Shown here: one piece after another, positions 34,541 to 46,569 of the stretch
Layout: each line of letters starts with the position of its first letter
How positions within the stretch are numbered: position 1 is the first letter of the stretch
Assembly: GCA_017871115.1 (NCBI GenBank)
Contig: JAFCIZ010000002.1
Location: forward strand, 1,881,501 to 1,945,500
DNA: 64,000 bases
Source: Cunninghamella blakesleeana
Lineage: Eukaryota > Mucoromycota > Mucoromycetes > Mucorales > Cunninghamellaceae
Direction of reading: 5' to 3'
Translations under genes and position numbers: made by a program
Notes under the pieces: model-generated
What the model was told of the DNA's origin: nothing
Databases searched by the model: none
What the model saw: only the letters and a program-made list of their open reading frames with translations

Positions 34541-35566
34541 TTAAACATTTTTAAATTCACCTTCAATAACTTTTTCTTGGTCATGGTTTCGACTCTCATC
34601 TAAAGGTAAAAATTCGTCGGTAGCCCAAGCCGGAGAAGATAATTTGATTTGACGGAAAGAAATATTTCCATTATTTGGGTCTACATAAGCATCGACAGTT
34701 ACCATACAACCACCAATACCTCCACTATCTTCTCTTTCTTCTGATTCTACACAAAATTGAATAGAGATTTGTTTTTTTGTTTCTGTGGCTGTCGCTGCCA
34801 TATTACTGTTTTGTTGAATTGAGTTTGTCGTAAAAGTAGCAGTTGCATGATTGGGTAAAAAATTCAAATCATCGACATGATCCACATTAAATTCATTTAA
34901 AAATATCCTTTTGCCTTGGTCTGTATGGGCCCACGATTTAATTTTTTGAATAGTCAAAGCACGTACATGATCCTCGGCACGATGTTGTCCTACTTGCATT
35001 CTTAGCATGGAATAAAGGGATGTATTTTGAATAGCGTTGTTCATTGTAGGTAAATAACGCCACCAAGCTCTTGTTTGTCGCCAAAGTCGCATAGTAATGA
35101 ATCCTGCGATACCACCGACTACTAACAAAGATAGAGGGCCCAAAATGAATCCCAATAAAGCCGTACCACTAATCAGCCCACTAATAACCATTTTTCTTTT
35201 TTTACTTGACATGGTTAAAAAAAGAACAGGAATACGCCACCACATGAAGTTTCTTTTTTGTGGTTGTTGTAGTATCATCATATTTTTATTTGCAAGGGTC
35301 ATGGATCTATTAGTATGGTTCAAGTGAATGGAGGATAAGATGGAGCTTGACGACGGTGATTTTGGCCATACCGTTGTTAAGCTTGGTATTGTTGTTATAG
35401 TCGTAGGTTTTGTCGTCGTTGGTACATATTTTGAGTATTTAAAAGTTGTTAATTGTCTACATTGATTAATAATAGATGTTTTTGATGGTTGGATAGTATT
35501 ATATGGTGGAGATTTTAAAGAAGGTATATTATGTATTCTGTTCAAATTTTTTAATGTAAATGGCAT
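34541..35566 (-). CDS. Putative mitochondrial membrane protein, unknown function (341 aa)
   Basis: A single uninterrupted exon, unusual in this intron-rich window. The first 110 residues are Thr/Ser/Pro-rich and basic with almost no acidic residues, then comes KKRK and a long hydrophobic segment (about 127-158, Gly-rich, probably a hairpin of two membrane helices), then W/R-rich RLWRQTRAWWRYLP. The soluble C-terminal half (about 180-341) is mixed alpha/beta in character with HRAEDHVRALTIQKIKSW and a Gly-rich SGGIGGCMVTVDAYV strand, ending KVIEGEFKNV. The N terminus fits a mitochondrial presequence. I do not recognise the family. The start is the first ATG of the frame, directly after an A/T-rich leader. 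Confidence 0.8.
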   Translation of the reverse strand: MPFTLKNLNRIHNIPSLKSPPYNTIQPSKTSIINQCRQLTTFKYSKYVPTTTKPTTITTIPSLTTVWPKSPSSSSILSSIHLNHTNRSMTLANKNMMILQQPQKRNFMWWRIPVLFLTMSSKKRKMVISGLISGTALLGFILGPLSLLVVGGIAGFITMRLWRQTRAWWRYLPTMNNAIQNTSLYSMLRMQVGQHRAEDHVRALTIQKIKSWAHTDQGKRIFLNEFNVDHVDDLNFLPNHATATFTTNSIQQNSNMAATATETKKQISIQFCVESEEREDSGGIGGCMVTVDAYVDPNNGNISFRQIKLSSPAWATDEFLPLDESRNHDQEKVIEGEFKNV

Positions 35567-36835
35567 TTTTTTTTTTTGAATAGGAAAAATAAAAAGAGAA
35601 AAAAGGAAAAAAAGAAATATCGATATATAAATGGATACTAAAATCTCCGACCAAGAATTTGCATGATTTTTTCGTCTGAATTCATCCTTTTAAAGTTATT
35701 TTTGGTTATTTTTTTTTGTTTTCTTATATTCAAGTTTATTTTGAACAATGGTGGTTGTAATATTGTAATTATATTTTCCTTCTTTGTACTTTTATATCAA
35801 TAAATTGTAGTGACTTGTATTCAGCAATATACACTCAATTATTATGTTTCCTCATTTTTTAAACATTAATAAAGGTTCGTTTTATGTTCTTTGATTTTGT
35901 TTTTGTGATATAGAGTTTAAATGAAATCACCTTCAAATTCTACATAAGTTGTATCAATAAATCAGTGTATCTGCAAATTTTTTATTTCCTTTTTCCTTTT
36001 TTTTCCTGTTACAGTTGGTTAGTCCAATGGTTTTGTTATTTGTTAAGTGTATATAAAAGCCAGCCATGGTATATCGTTACACTTTTGTATGATCATCACA
36101 GCTATATATAATACGTTTATTTGTATTGATTAAAAACTATACATTAGTTATTACACCGTAATCTCTAATGATAATCCGAGAAAGAGTAATTTATGTTTAA
36201 ATATATGCAGTGTTATTTTCTTGAAACATAATTGTATTGATAATAGTAAAAAGATTATTATTAAGAGTGCTACTTACTATATATTTATTTGTATATATTC
36301 ATAAATATTAAATATATATTTTTCTAAAGGGAAAGGTTTATTTTTATTCTATTTTTTTGTTATTCTATTGCCTGAACCATATTTATAAACAACCATGCTT
36401 TATATTTATATGTATGAAGGTGTATGTAAAGTTTATTATTAAAAGATATAAACGCAACTAATTGAAGTGTAATATTATGTATATACAGTTGTTATTCAAC
36501 AAGTACAATCAATTGTTTTTACAAGTGATATGGTTTTATAAATTTTTAAAACTTATACGGTAAAAAGAAAAAGTAAAGAGGAATAAAAATACTAAAAATA
36601 AAAAGCATTTCATATTTATAATTTTAGTAATTTTTTTTATCCAGACCTTTTATTAAAAATAAGGAAATCCTTTCTTTTTTCTTTTTTTTTCTTTTATTTA
36701 ATTATATGGTCAATTGTTTTATTAGCTATTGATAAAAAGTATAGATTGAATACGATTTTTCAAATTATTCGGTAAACACTCGTGATATTTTATGGAAATT
36801 AAGCACCAAGGTATATAAAGGGCGTTAATTTCTGA

Positions 36836-36874
<39 letters not shown>

Positions 36875-37077
36875 CATTTTTCTGCAGTAATAAAAATAAT
36901 AATAATAAAAAAATGAAGTAAATGCAACCAACAAAACATTATAGTATAATAGAAACTTGATATATTTCAATTTTTTTTTTCAATCTTTTTTTTTATTGCT
37001 ACTGTGATAATTGTAATGTTATATCAATGTGTTTCGTTCATATTTGTTATCCTAAAAAAAATTAAAGTTTTCAGGTT

Positions 37078-37114
<37 letters not shown>

Positions 37115-37123
37115 CTATTACTA

Positions 37124-37166
<43 letters not shown>

Positions 37167-37215
37167 TGTTTTCCATGATAGTATCCAAAGACTATGGGAT
37201 TTTTTTTTTCATTTT
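35567..37215. other. 1.65-kb intergenic region
   Basis: Holds the promoter of the 34.5-kb gene and the HNT1 3' flank. No supported gene. Seen: a CCAAT pentamer (36024-36028) 24 nt ahead of a TATAAAA (36052-36058) on the plus strand with no recognisable gene after it; a 37-nt poly-T (36838-36874); a (TA)n tract (37081-37109); and an (ATT)n/(ATTT)n stretch to 37166. Confidence 0.5.
36838..36874. repeat. 37-nt poly-T tract
   Basis: An uninterrupted run of T, the longest homopolymer in the window, read directly from the sequence. It may also be assembly-sensitive. Confidence 0.85.
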
Positions 37216-38308
37216 TTAAAGTTCACTTTTGATTTTTTCGTAAGTGGCCTTGATTTTGTCCATATTTGTATCGATTGGTTTCCATGATATACCTAGACCT
37301 TCTGTTTTATTTGGTTTATTTATAACATGAAAATGAACGTGTGGAACAGCCTAATTAAAAATAAAGTAAAATAAAAATAATACATATATATATATATTAG
37401 AAAATAATAATAATAATAGATATTTATGGATATTATGATATATATATATTTATATTTATATTTTAATACCTGGTTTGCAAGTTTTCCATTGTTCTATATT
37501 TTATATACCATACAAGTAAAAAAATATTTATATTATTCACTTTGATTTTTATATATACTTTAATCCTTCAACCTAAACACATACCTGAAGAACGTTATAT
37601 TGCTCAAATTTAGCGGCTTTTGCAATTTTCTTGGCTATTGGAAGAATATCTATCAAATATTCATCAGGTAATTGATGCATGAATTCTGCATGGTCTATTA
37701 AAATAAAATAAAATATATAGATATATATTTGGTAAATAAAAAATAATATGGGTTATATAGTTGGATCATGAATTTTTTACACTTGGGAATAATCAGCTAA
37801 ATAATAATAATAATAATAAAAGTTGAAGCGTGTTATTTGAACTGTTTTTTCCCTCGTTTTATATTTTGTTGTAGTTTTTAATAATAATAGTATTATCTGA
37901 ACTTACTGAGTGCCCTTCACTAAGAGGTTCAATATCAATAAAAGCATAACTAATAAATAATAAAGTGAACAGAGGTAAGTTTTAACTAGTATATGTTTAT
38001 TTTATTTACTTTTTTTTTTTACCATTTATCAGTATCGGCTAATTTAAAAGAAGGAACTTCACCTCTATCATATATACAGTTAATAAAAAATAAAAATAAA
38101 AATAGTGAGTAAAAAATAAAATATAATACGTATATATTCATGTTTGTTATTGTTCTTTTCCAACTATTATTTACCTAATGATTTTACAAAATATACAACT
38201 ATCGTCCAAATGATTATGTTGAGTTGACATAGTACGGGTTGAATAAATAAAAGGGTTTTTATTTTGTTTCAAAGAAAAGAAAAAAGTAGATCGAAATAGT
38301 TGTTTCAT
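37216..38308 (-). CDS. HNT1: HIT-family nucleotide hydrolase (Hnt1/HINT-like)
   Basis: Histidine-triad adenosine phosphoramidase. Seven exons: 38308-38175, 38064-38023, 37949-37907, 37796-37781, 37694-37585, 37493-37470, 37350-37216. The joined product is 167 aa from the first ATG, or 141 aa from an in-frame ATG at 38230 (MSTQ). The body matches yeast Hnt1: CIFCKIIRGEVPSFKL, YAFIDIEPLSEGHSLIIPKYH, DEYLIDILPIAKKIAKAAKF, YNVLQNNGK, and the histidine triad H127-V-H129-F-H131-V. Exon 4 is only 16 nt and encodes LIIPK plus the first base of Tyr. The 26-residue N-terminal extension is basic, with no acidic residues, so the longer form could be mitochondrial and the shorter one cytosolic or nuclear. 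Confidence 0.93.
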
Positions 38309-38530
38309 ATTTAAATATGAAAAATATAAATAAAAATTGAGAGAGAGAGAGAAAAAAAATAAGCTGAAAAAAAATATGCCAATAAATTTGATTTTTATTA
38401 TACGGAGCGTAAAACGCATATATAATACAAAATACATATAAAATGAAAAAATACATAGTGGATCAAAAAATAAATAAATAAATAAATACATTAAATAAGT
38501 ATATTTTTATAATAATGATAAGTTTAAATA

Positions 38531-39746
38531 TTAAGGAACAACACCAGAAGGAATAAGGCTTGTTATACCTGATGGTATACTACCGGTTGGTAGACCAGTT
38601 GGTACACCAGTTGGTAAATTGATACCAGAAGGAACTAATGAAGCTAATGGGCCTAAGACATCTTTTACTCCGGATGTAGCAGACTAATTATAATATTTAA
38701 TTGGTTAAAAAAAAAGATATGTAGAAGGTACGAAGTTTGACATAAATATATGTAATATATATAATATGATGTTTTTTTATCTAACTTTTTTTTATCTTAT
38801 TTATACTTACGTCGGGGCAATCAAAAGAGGATGAACTAGATATAGTAAATGAAATAGGTATACCAATAATTTTAACCGTTGGTGTAATGTCATAATTGAT
38901 TTTAATTTGCTCTTTTGTTCCGCCAGTAATACCACATTTTGTAAGTAAATCATTCACAATAGGAAAAGTAGTAGGGTTTGTTGCATCAATATTCAAAGTG
39001 AATGGGAAGATAATGGTAGATACACTATAAGAGCCAATTGGTACATCGGATTTATTACCTCCCCCAATTGGTGTCTTTGACAAATCATAGCCAGCTATAT
39101 TAGGATAATAAGCCTATTTATATCCCATATATATTAATAAAAAAACCAAAAATAAAAATAATTAAATAAATACATGTTAAAATAAAATAATCCTCGTTCC
39201 CTTTTTTATTTTTTATTGTATATATATCTCTTATCCACTTACAACAGCTTTAATATTCGAAAAAGTAACACTTTCTACATTTGGATTATTGACGGTAAAG
39301 TTCATATTAAAAGCAATATTAGCTGTTGAACCGACAAGGTTAAATTGGGGTTCTCCACTAAGACCATTGAAATTAATACTGGGCTTTTTAAATAAAGCAG
39401 CCAATACTCCTATCACAATACCAAGAGCAATAATGATAAGCAATATAACACAAGAGCAATATCTTATCCAACGAGGACAGCAAGTGCAACAACCACAGCA
39501 TATATAATCTAAACAAGATCGTTTTTTTTGCATACTTGGTTCATAAACATGAACATTATTATTATATCCTTCGTTTAAGTGTTGATATCCCTGATTGTGA
39601 CTCTGAGAATGATAGTTCTCATAAGGATCATAAGCTACTGCATGTTGTTGCTGATGAACTGAGGACATTGGGTATGAATCGTTATGAGGTGTGGATCCTG
39701 GTGAATAATAATTTGCTTGTTCATGATTGTTATTATAATAAGCCAT
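38531..39746 (-). CDS. LEA2-like membrane-anchored protein
   Basis: Three exons give 319 aa: 39746-39243, 39113-38811, 38683-38531. Residues 1-75 are Tyr/His/Gln/Asn-rich; then a striking Cys cluster (about 78-99, ten Cys in 22 residues, potential palmitoylation sites) abuts one transmembrane helix (99-119). The rest is an extracytoplasmic beta-rich domain with FNMNFTVNNPNVESVTFSNIKA, resembling the LEA type 2 / NDR1-HIN1-like fold, in which N-P-N is a hallmark. The C terminus is a short repeat of P-(S/T)-G-(hydrophobic) units (LPTGVPTGLPTGSIPSG). Topology suggests a surface or vacuolar protein. The function of fungal LEA2 proteins is unclear; the domain call is from pattern similarity. Confidence 0.75.
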
Positions 39747-41396
39747 ATTTTTTTTCTATTTTTCCTCCAAAAAAAAAAAAAAAAAAAGAGAGAGAGAGAA
39801 AGAGAGAAAGAGAGAAAGATAGTAAAAAGGAAAAAGAGCGAAGTAATAATAAAAACTTAAATCAAAATTAGATATTTAATTTAATAAAGTCGTTATTACT
39901 TTATTCTCCGCTTATAAATTTTTTCATTGTGGTTGACGATCCAGTTATTATACTTAATTAAATCTAGAATAATAATGCTCATACTTTTTATAAATACACT
40001 TGCCTGCTTTTTTTTATTATTTATATCTACTTAATATATAAAAATTCATTTTTATCATACAGGTTTTTTTAATAATAAAACTACTAATTTTATTCCAATA
40101 GATTATTTTGGTACTAGCTTTTTTTGGCCAATTGTAATAGATATCAAGTTGAGACGTCACTTTATATGAAAGTTTTTTTTTTTTCTTTTAGCTCAAAGTA
40201 AAACGATCATTTTTTTTAAAAAAAAATGGAGAGAGTTAGTGAGCTTTTTTTTGTGAAACATGATTGCAATTTTTTTTTTTTTTTTTTTTTGCTTGCTTGA
40301 ATTTAATGGCATAAACCATTTAATTTATATAAAACAGGCATATTAAATGAATGATGTATATGTATATGTAGTATGTGCAATAATATATGTATAAACATAA
40401 ACAAGATGAATATAGAATTATAAATAAATACTTTAATTTTTCTTTTTATTTAAGGGAAAAAAAGTTATGATAACGTTAGATAATCTTTTTTTTGTTTTCT
40501 TAAAAAAAATATCTGGCAATAATTAATAAACTTGGATTATCCTAAAGTGAACTAGCATTTAAATGGATTTTCCTTTTCTTTTTCTTCTTGTTTTTAGTTT
40601 AACTGATTGATTTTTTTTTTGTTGTCACTAAAATAAAAATAAGAATATAGTTTTGGATGTGTGTACTTTATTTTTTTTTTTATATGTAGGTGGAAACTTT
40701 AAATTCGGATACATATTCCGAGTCATCTAATCCAATTTTTTCATTTTCATTTTTTCCTCTTTTTTTGATATTTATTTAGTACAAAAAAAAAATAGACAAG
40801 TTGTTATGACAAAGGCTTTCAAAAATAAAAGGAAATGACTTCATCCTATGACTTTGAAAGAAAAAGGCAAATCAAAAGTCGAGGATAAAAAAAAAAAACT
40901 TGATACTTTTATTTTGATGTTCGGAGTATAAGAACCCACTTCACATGATGCCTAGGTTTATAAAAAAATAAATATAAAAATCAACCTACATTTTTTATTT
41001 TATTTATATTAAATAGTGATCATTTTATAATAATAATAATAATAATAACAATAATAATAATGGTAATGTTAGTTGATTTTCATCATTATAATGACCATTA
41101 TCATAAAATACTAAAGTAAAATATTATCAAGTAGTTTGATGAAGGTCTAATTTTTAACAAGTCTAAAGTTAAACGCGTTATTTTTTTTTGTTTTTGTAAC
41201 TCAATGGTTTGCGGACTTTGCCCGTGTAACTTCAACCTTGTCTTATGTTCCCTTCATTTTTTTTCTTTTTCAGACGTACCTTTTTTTTTTTTCCCCTCTC
41301 TTTTTCCTCTTTTTTTTTTTTTTTTTTTTTTATCTCGCTACCTTTTTTTTTTCTTTTTTTTTTTTATCATCTCTTTATTATTTTTTAATCTAATAA
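39747..41396. promoter_or_regulatory. 1.65-kb divergent promoter (LEA2-like / kinesin-1)
   Basis: No gene is visible. Candidate elements: CCAAT at about 40130 and GACGTCAC (CRE/ATF-like) at 40153-40160, on the LEA2-like side; an inverted TCGGA-N7-TCCGA (40705-40721, i.e. CGG-N9-CCG), which fits a zinc-cluster factor site; and a long T/C-rich leader (41260-41396) directly before the kinesin ATG. Homopolymer T runs are frequent. Confidence 0.4.
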
Positions 41397-43523
41397 ATGT
41401 CTGGAAACAACATTAAAGTCGTTTGTCGTTTCCGACCTCAAAACTCACTTGAAATTAGAGAAGGAGGTCAACCTGTTATTGAGATTGATGATGAAGGAAC
41501 TCAAGTCAATTTAAAGGTATTTCTATTATCTTGGCTTTTTATCTTTTATATTTATTTATTCATATGTTATATTAACTTTATTTATTTGTATTTAACTATA
41601 GGGTAAAGACTGTCAAGGAAACTTTGCTTTTGATAAAGTCTTTGGAATGAACACTCCTCAAAAAGATGTTTTTGATTATTCTATTAAAACTATTGTTGAT
41701 GGTAAAATAATATTCTTTCTCTCTTTCTCACTTTTTATATATATATGAAACTTTAAACTTATTCTTTTTTTTATTTTTTTTTTCCTTCCTTCCTTCTCTT
41801 TTTAATCTAGATGTTACTGCTGGTTATAACGGTACAGTTTTTGCTTATGGTCAAACAGGTTCAGGGAAAACTTTCACTATGATGGTAAATAATAGTATTT
41901 TTTTATTATGTTTATTTTTGTTTTGTTAGTTTGCCAACATATACAATGTATTGTTTATTGATCCCATATTTCCCATTTTTATTTCCTATTTTACTTTTTA
42001 CATCTTTTTTTTTTTTTATAATTTTATCTATATAGGGTGCTGATATTGATAATGAAGAAACCAAAGGTATTATTCCTCGTATTGTTGGTCAAATTTTTGA
42101 TAGTATTATGGCAGCACCAAGTAACTTGGAATTCACGGTCAAAGTATCTTATATGGAAATTTATATGGAAAAAGTTCGTGACTTATTAAATCGTATGTTC
42201 AAAAATAATCATAATATAAATGATCTTATATATTAGTAAGTTTTATGATAATATGGACTAATTAAATTTATTTTTATTTTTATTTATTTAAAATAATAGC
42301 ATCACATGATAATTTGCCTATCCATGAAGATAAATCCAAAGGTGTTTATGTTAAAGATCTTTTAGAAGTATATGTTGGCTCATCAGAAGAAGTGTATGAA
42401 GTCATGCGTCGTGGTAGTAATAACCGTGTAGTTGCTTATACAAGTAAGTTTGATAACATTAGCTTTTTTAAAATAGTCATTTATTTATTAATGCATATTT
42501 TTCATTTTTCATTTTTTTTTTTTTTTTAAAAAAAAAAAAATAGATATGAATGCTGAAAGTTCTCGCTCTCACTCCATCGTCGTCATCACAATCACTCAAA
42601 AAAATGTAGATACCGGTGCTGCTAAAAGTGGAAAGCTTTATCTTGTTGATCTTGCAGGTTCTGAAAAGGTATACATATATTTAAGTTTAAAACAATTTGA
42701 AACATTTTATTATAAACCATATTTTTTAAAAAAAATTCTCATTTTCTTTACTTTTTTTTTTTATAATGGTGAATCTATTAGGTTGGTAAAACAGGTGCAT
42801 CTGGTCAAACTTTAGAAGAAGCTAAAAAAATTAACAAATCGTTAACAGCATTGGGTATGGTTATTAATGCGTTAACCGATGGAAAGGTAAATTATAAATA
42901 TTAGATATAAATAAATAAAAAAAAAATATAGATATACATTATTGTGAAACACCAATTTTTTTAACATTTGATTCATTTTTTTATATCCATCTAGTCAAGC
43001 CACGTGCCATATCGTGATTCAAAGTTAACTCGTATCCTTCAAGAATCATTGGGTGGTAATTCACGTACAACATTAATTATCAATTGTTCACCTTCCTCTT
43101 ATAATGAAGCTGAAACATTGTCCACTCTTCGATTCGGTATGCGTGCTAAATCCATCAAGAATAAAGCCAAGGTCAATGCTGATCTTTCACCTGCTGAATT
43201 GAAAGCTTTATTAAAACGTGTTAAATCTGAAACGGTCACATTTCAAACTTATATCACTGCCTTGGAAGGAGAAGTCAACGTATGGCGTACAGGTGGAACC
43301 GTGCCCGAAGATAAATGGGTTACTATGGATAAAATCACAAAAGGTGATTTTAGTGCTCTACCTCCTGCTCCAGGATTTAAGAGTCCTATTGCTGATGATT
43401 CAAGACCTGCTACTCCTGCTATTGTCTTGGAAAAAGATGAACGGGATGAACTTTTAAAACGTGAAAATGAGCTCATGGACCAAATCGCTGAAAAGGTAAA
43501 CATTTATTAAAAAAATTAATTAC

Positions 43524-43575
<52 letters not shown>

Positions 43576-45288
43576 GTTAATTATATATGATACTAATTAA
43601 TATATATATATTAACGATGATAGGAAACTGAGCTAGCTAACCGTGAGAAATTATTAGAATCTTTGAAAGAAGAAATGGCATATTATAAAGATCAAGAGCA
43701 ATTAGTGACCAAAGAAAATCAACAAATGACAACAGAGCTTACTGAACTTAGACTTCAATTACAAAAGATTTCTTATGAAAGTAAAGAAAATGCCATTACT
43801 GTTGATTCACTTAAAGAATCCAACCAAGAACTTATGGCTGAATTAGATGAACTTAAGCGCAACTTATCTGAAATGCGAAATACTCATAAAGATGCTGCTG
43901 ATGGTGAAAAAGAAAAGAAAAAGGCTGAAAAAATGGCTGAAATGATGTCTGGATTTGATCCTTTGGTAAGTTTTTTTTTTCTTCAAAAAAAGAACCATAT
44001 TATTTATTTACTTTAAAATTAATGATTCAATTCTTTTCTATTTATTTATTCTTTATAAGGGTGAAATCAATGAAAAAGAACGTCAAATCCGAGTTGCATT
44101 AGATAAACTTGCTGGCGACAATAGTGGAGCACTTAGTATTGAAGAATTAGTTACTTTACGTAGAGAACTTGCAGAATCAAAAGTATTATTGGATCAACAT
44201 ACAAAGACTATCGATGATTTACGATATGAAAATGAAGCATTAGATAAGAAGAAGGTTGATTTAGAAGGACGATTAGCCGGACTTGAAGTAGAATACGAAG
44301 AGCTTTTAGATAAAACCATTGCTGAAGAAGAAGCACAAGTTCAAAAGAATGAAGATATTGCTGAAACCATCACCACTTTGAAAGCCAAATTGGAAGCACA
44401 ATACAATGCTAAACGTGATATGCAGCAAAAGGAGATTGATGAATTGAAACATGAATTGGAACGTAAAAATCAAAGTCATCAAAAACTCAGTAGTGCACTT
44501 GCAGATCTTCGCTCTGCCAACGATCAACTTCAAGCTGCTTTAACAGAACAATCAGGCGATGCCCAAAATGATTTAACAGAACGTGAAAAGGATTTAGAAC
44601 GCATGCGTAAAACCATGGCCAATCAATTAGCCGAATTTGAAGTCATGAAAAAGGCTCTTATGCGTGATCTTCAACAACGTTGCGAACGTGTGGTTGAATT
44701 GGAAATGTCTTTGGACGAAACTCGTGAACAGTATAATAGTGTCGTACGTGCAAGCAATAATAAAGCTCAACAAAAGAAGATGGCATTCTTGGAACGTAAT
44801 TTAGAACAGTTAACTAATGTTCAAAAGCAGGTAAATAATTTATTTAAAACTAAAAGAGAAATATAAAAATTTTTATTTTTTTATTTTTTATTTATATATT
44901 CATCATCTTAACTCTTTTTTTAAAAAAAAATTAGTTGGTAGAACAAAATGCCTCTCTTAAGAAGGAAGTTGCTGTAGCTGAGCGTAAATTAATTGCTAGA
45001 AATGAACGTATCACCAACTTGGAAAACTTATTACAAGATGCTCAAGAAAAACTTATTACACAAAATCAAAAATTCGAAGCACAATTACTAGCTGTACGTG
45101 AAAGATTAGAACAAGCAAGAACACAAAAATCACAAAACTCTATGGCTGCATTAAACTTTAGTCGTATTGCTAAACCTTTACGTGGTGGTGGTAATATCGT
45201 AGAAAATGCTGATTTACCTAATTCCCCTACTGAAAAGCGTGATAAGAGAACATCATGGATTTCTGGAATTATTAATGGTGGTCGTTAA
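41397..45288 (+). CDS. Conventional kinesin heavy chain (kinesin-1)
   Basis: Plus-end-directed microtubule motor for hyphal tip transport. Eleven exons give 930 aa: 41397-41516, 41602-41701, 41811-41884, 42036-42192, 42300-42443, 42544-42668, 42782-42886, 42995-43495, 43624-43965, 44060-44830, 44935-45288. Motor domain 1 to about 330 with P-loop GQTGSGKT (87-94), switch I SSRSH (204-208) and switch II DLAGSE (234-239). The neck and neck-linker follow [12 protein letters not shown] long coiled-coil stalk covers about 400-880. The tail motif [10 protein letters not shown] (890-899) is the autoinhibitory IAK sequence of kinesin-1. Length matches fungal kinesin-1 (about 930) and, as in fungi, no light-chain region is apparent. 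The intron before exon 10 ends in AAG; intron 8 holds a long (AAT)n. Confidence 0.97.
43523..43575. repeat. (AAT)n microsatellite in a kinesin intron
   Basis: About 17 uninterrupted AAT units fill nearly half of intron 8 (43496-43623) of the kinesin gene. Confidence 0.9.
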
Positions 45289-45315
45289 AAAAATATGTTG
45301 GTTTACTAATGTCTT

Positions 45316-45351
<36 letters not shown>

Positions 45352-45879
45352 TGTATATTTTTTTATTCTTTTCTCTTTTTATTTTTTTTATTTATATATT
45401 TACCTTAACCTTTTTTTATATATTTCTATATTTATTATTATTATTTTTATATATTCTTCTACTGTGCTTTTTTTTATGTCGTGCTCGTTTTATATATTTT
45501 TTTTATTTATTATATTATATTTTTTTTATCAAGATGTGTGTATTCAACAACCAAAAAAAAAAAAAAAAAAAAAGTGATAAATCTTATATTCTTGCCTCAT
45601 AACCATGTATAAAGTGATTTGTTTAATAAACTTGATTCTTTCTTTAATTTTTTTTTTTTAAAAATAACCTATTATTATTGTTATTTTAATTCTATGGATA
45701 TATTATGTTTATGTTTACTTTTATTTATATACATATTCTTATTTTGTTTAACTTCATTAAGCTAATTATACGATGATGTAAATATATTTTCAATATGAGA
45801 AATTTTGAACTAATATTAAAAGTAACCATAAATAAATAAGTGGTGTTTAATCTTTTTTTTTCGCATTATCTTTCATTTC

Positions 45880-45913
<34 letters not shown>

Positions 45914-46532
45914 AAGTCCAAAGTGGTTGTTCCCTTCTATTATTCCTTATTTACTTTCTTGATACCAAAAATATATCATCCAGTTTTTTTTTTTGCCAAT
46001 TCCCTATTATAATTGTCAGAGCTATATATTTATTTATTAAAGTTTTATGACATCTAATGGTCGCTTTTGGGTATTGGAATGTAAATCTACCATATTTGGT
46101 CGTCCGTAGTTGATTTTAACGAGGCAAGATGAGATTTTGCTGTACCATATTCTACCATGCAAGTGAATATTCCCATTTTTTTTTTATCTTTACCACAGGT
46201 TGCTATTTTATTGATAATCTAATCTGACAAAATAGGATTTAGGTAACAATATTATATATATATATATATATATATATTATTTTATTTATCGCTTCATTGA
46301 TATTGGATAATATTCAGCTTTATAAAGAAAATACTAAGTATAAAAATTTTATTTATTATCCTTAATCTTGTTTTTCATCACGCCATGGTTGATATAATAA
46401 AAAAAAGAAAAAAAGAAAACCGAAATTATTAAAGTTTAATGAAATTAAAAGAAGTTTTTTTTAAAAAAGTAAAGTTAAATTTTAAAAAAATAGTGAAAGG
46501 GAATGAATTAAATGATAGATAAAAATCTTTTT

Positions 46533-46569
<37 letters not shown>
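45289..46569. other. 1.28-kb intergenic between convergent kinesin and septin
   Basis: AT-rich, with poly-A (45551-45573) and poly-T (about 45880-45906) runs and a (TA)n at 46254-46275. AATAAA near 45626 could serve the kinesin transcript. A compositional island at about 46045-46180 is distinctly richer in G/C; its minus strand has a 29-codon ATG frame (46087-46176) and its plus strand a 20-codon frame. Neither resembles a known protein. Confidence 0.45.

Noticed and set aside
36000..36120. tRNA-like A-box (GGTTAGTCCAATGG) suggesting a tRNA gene
   Set aside because: No B-box, acceptor stem or T arm can be drawn downstream.
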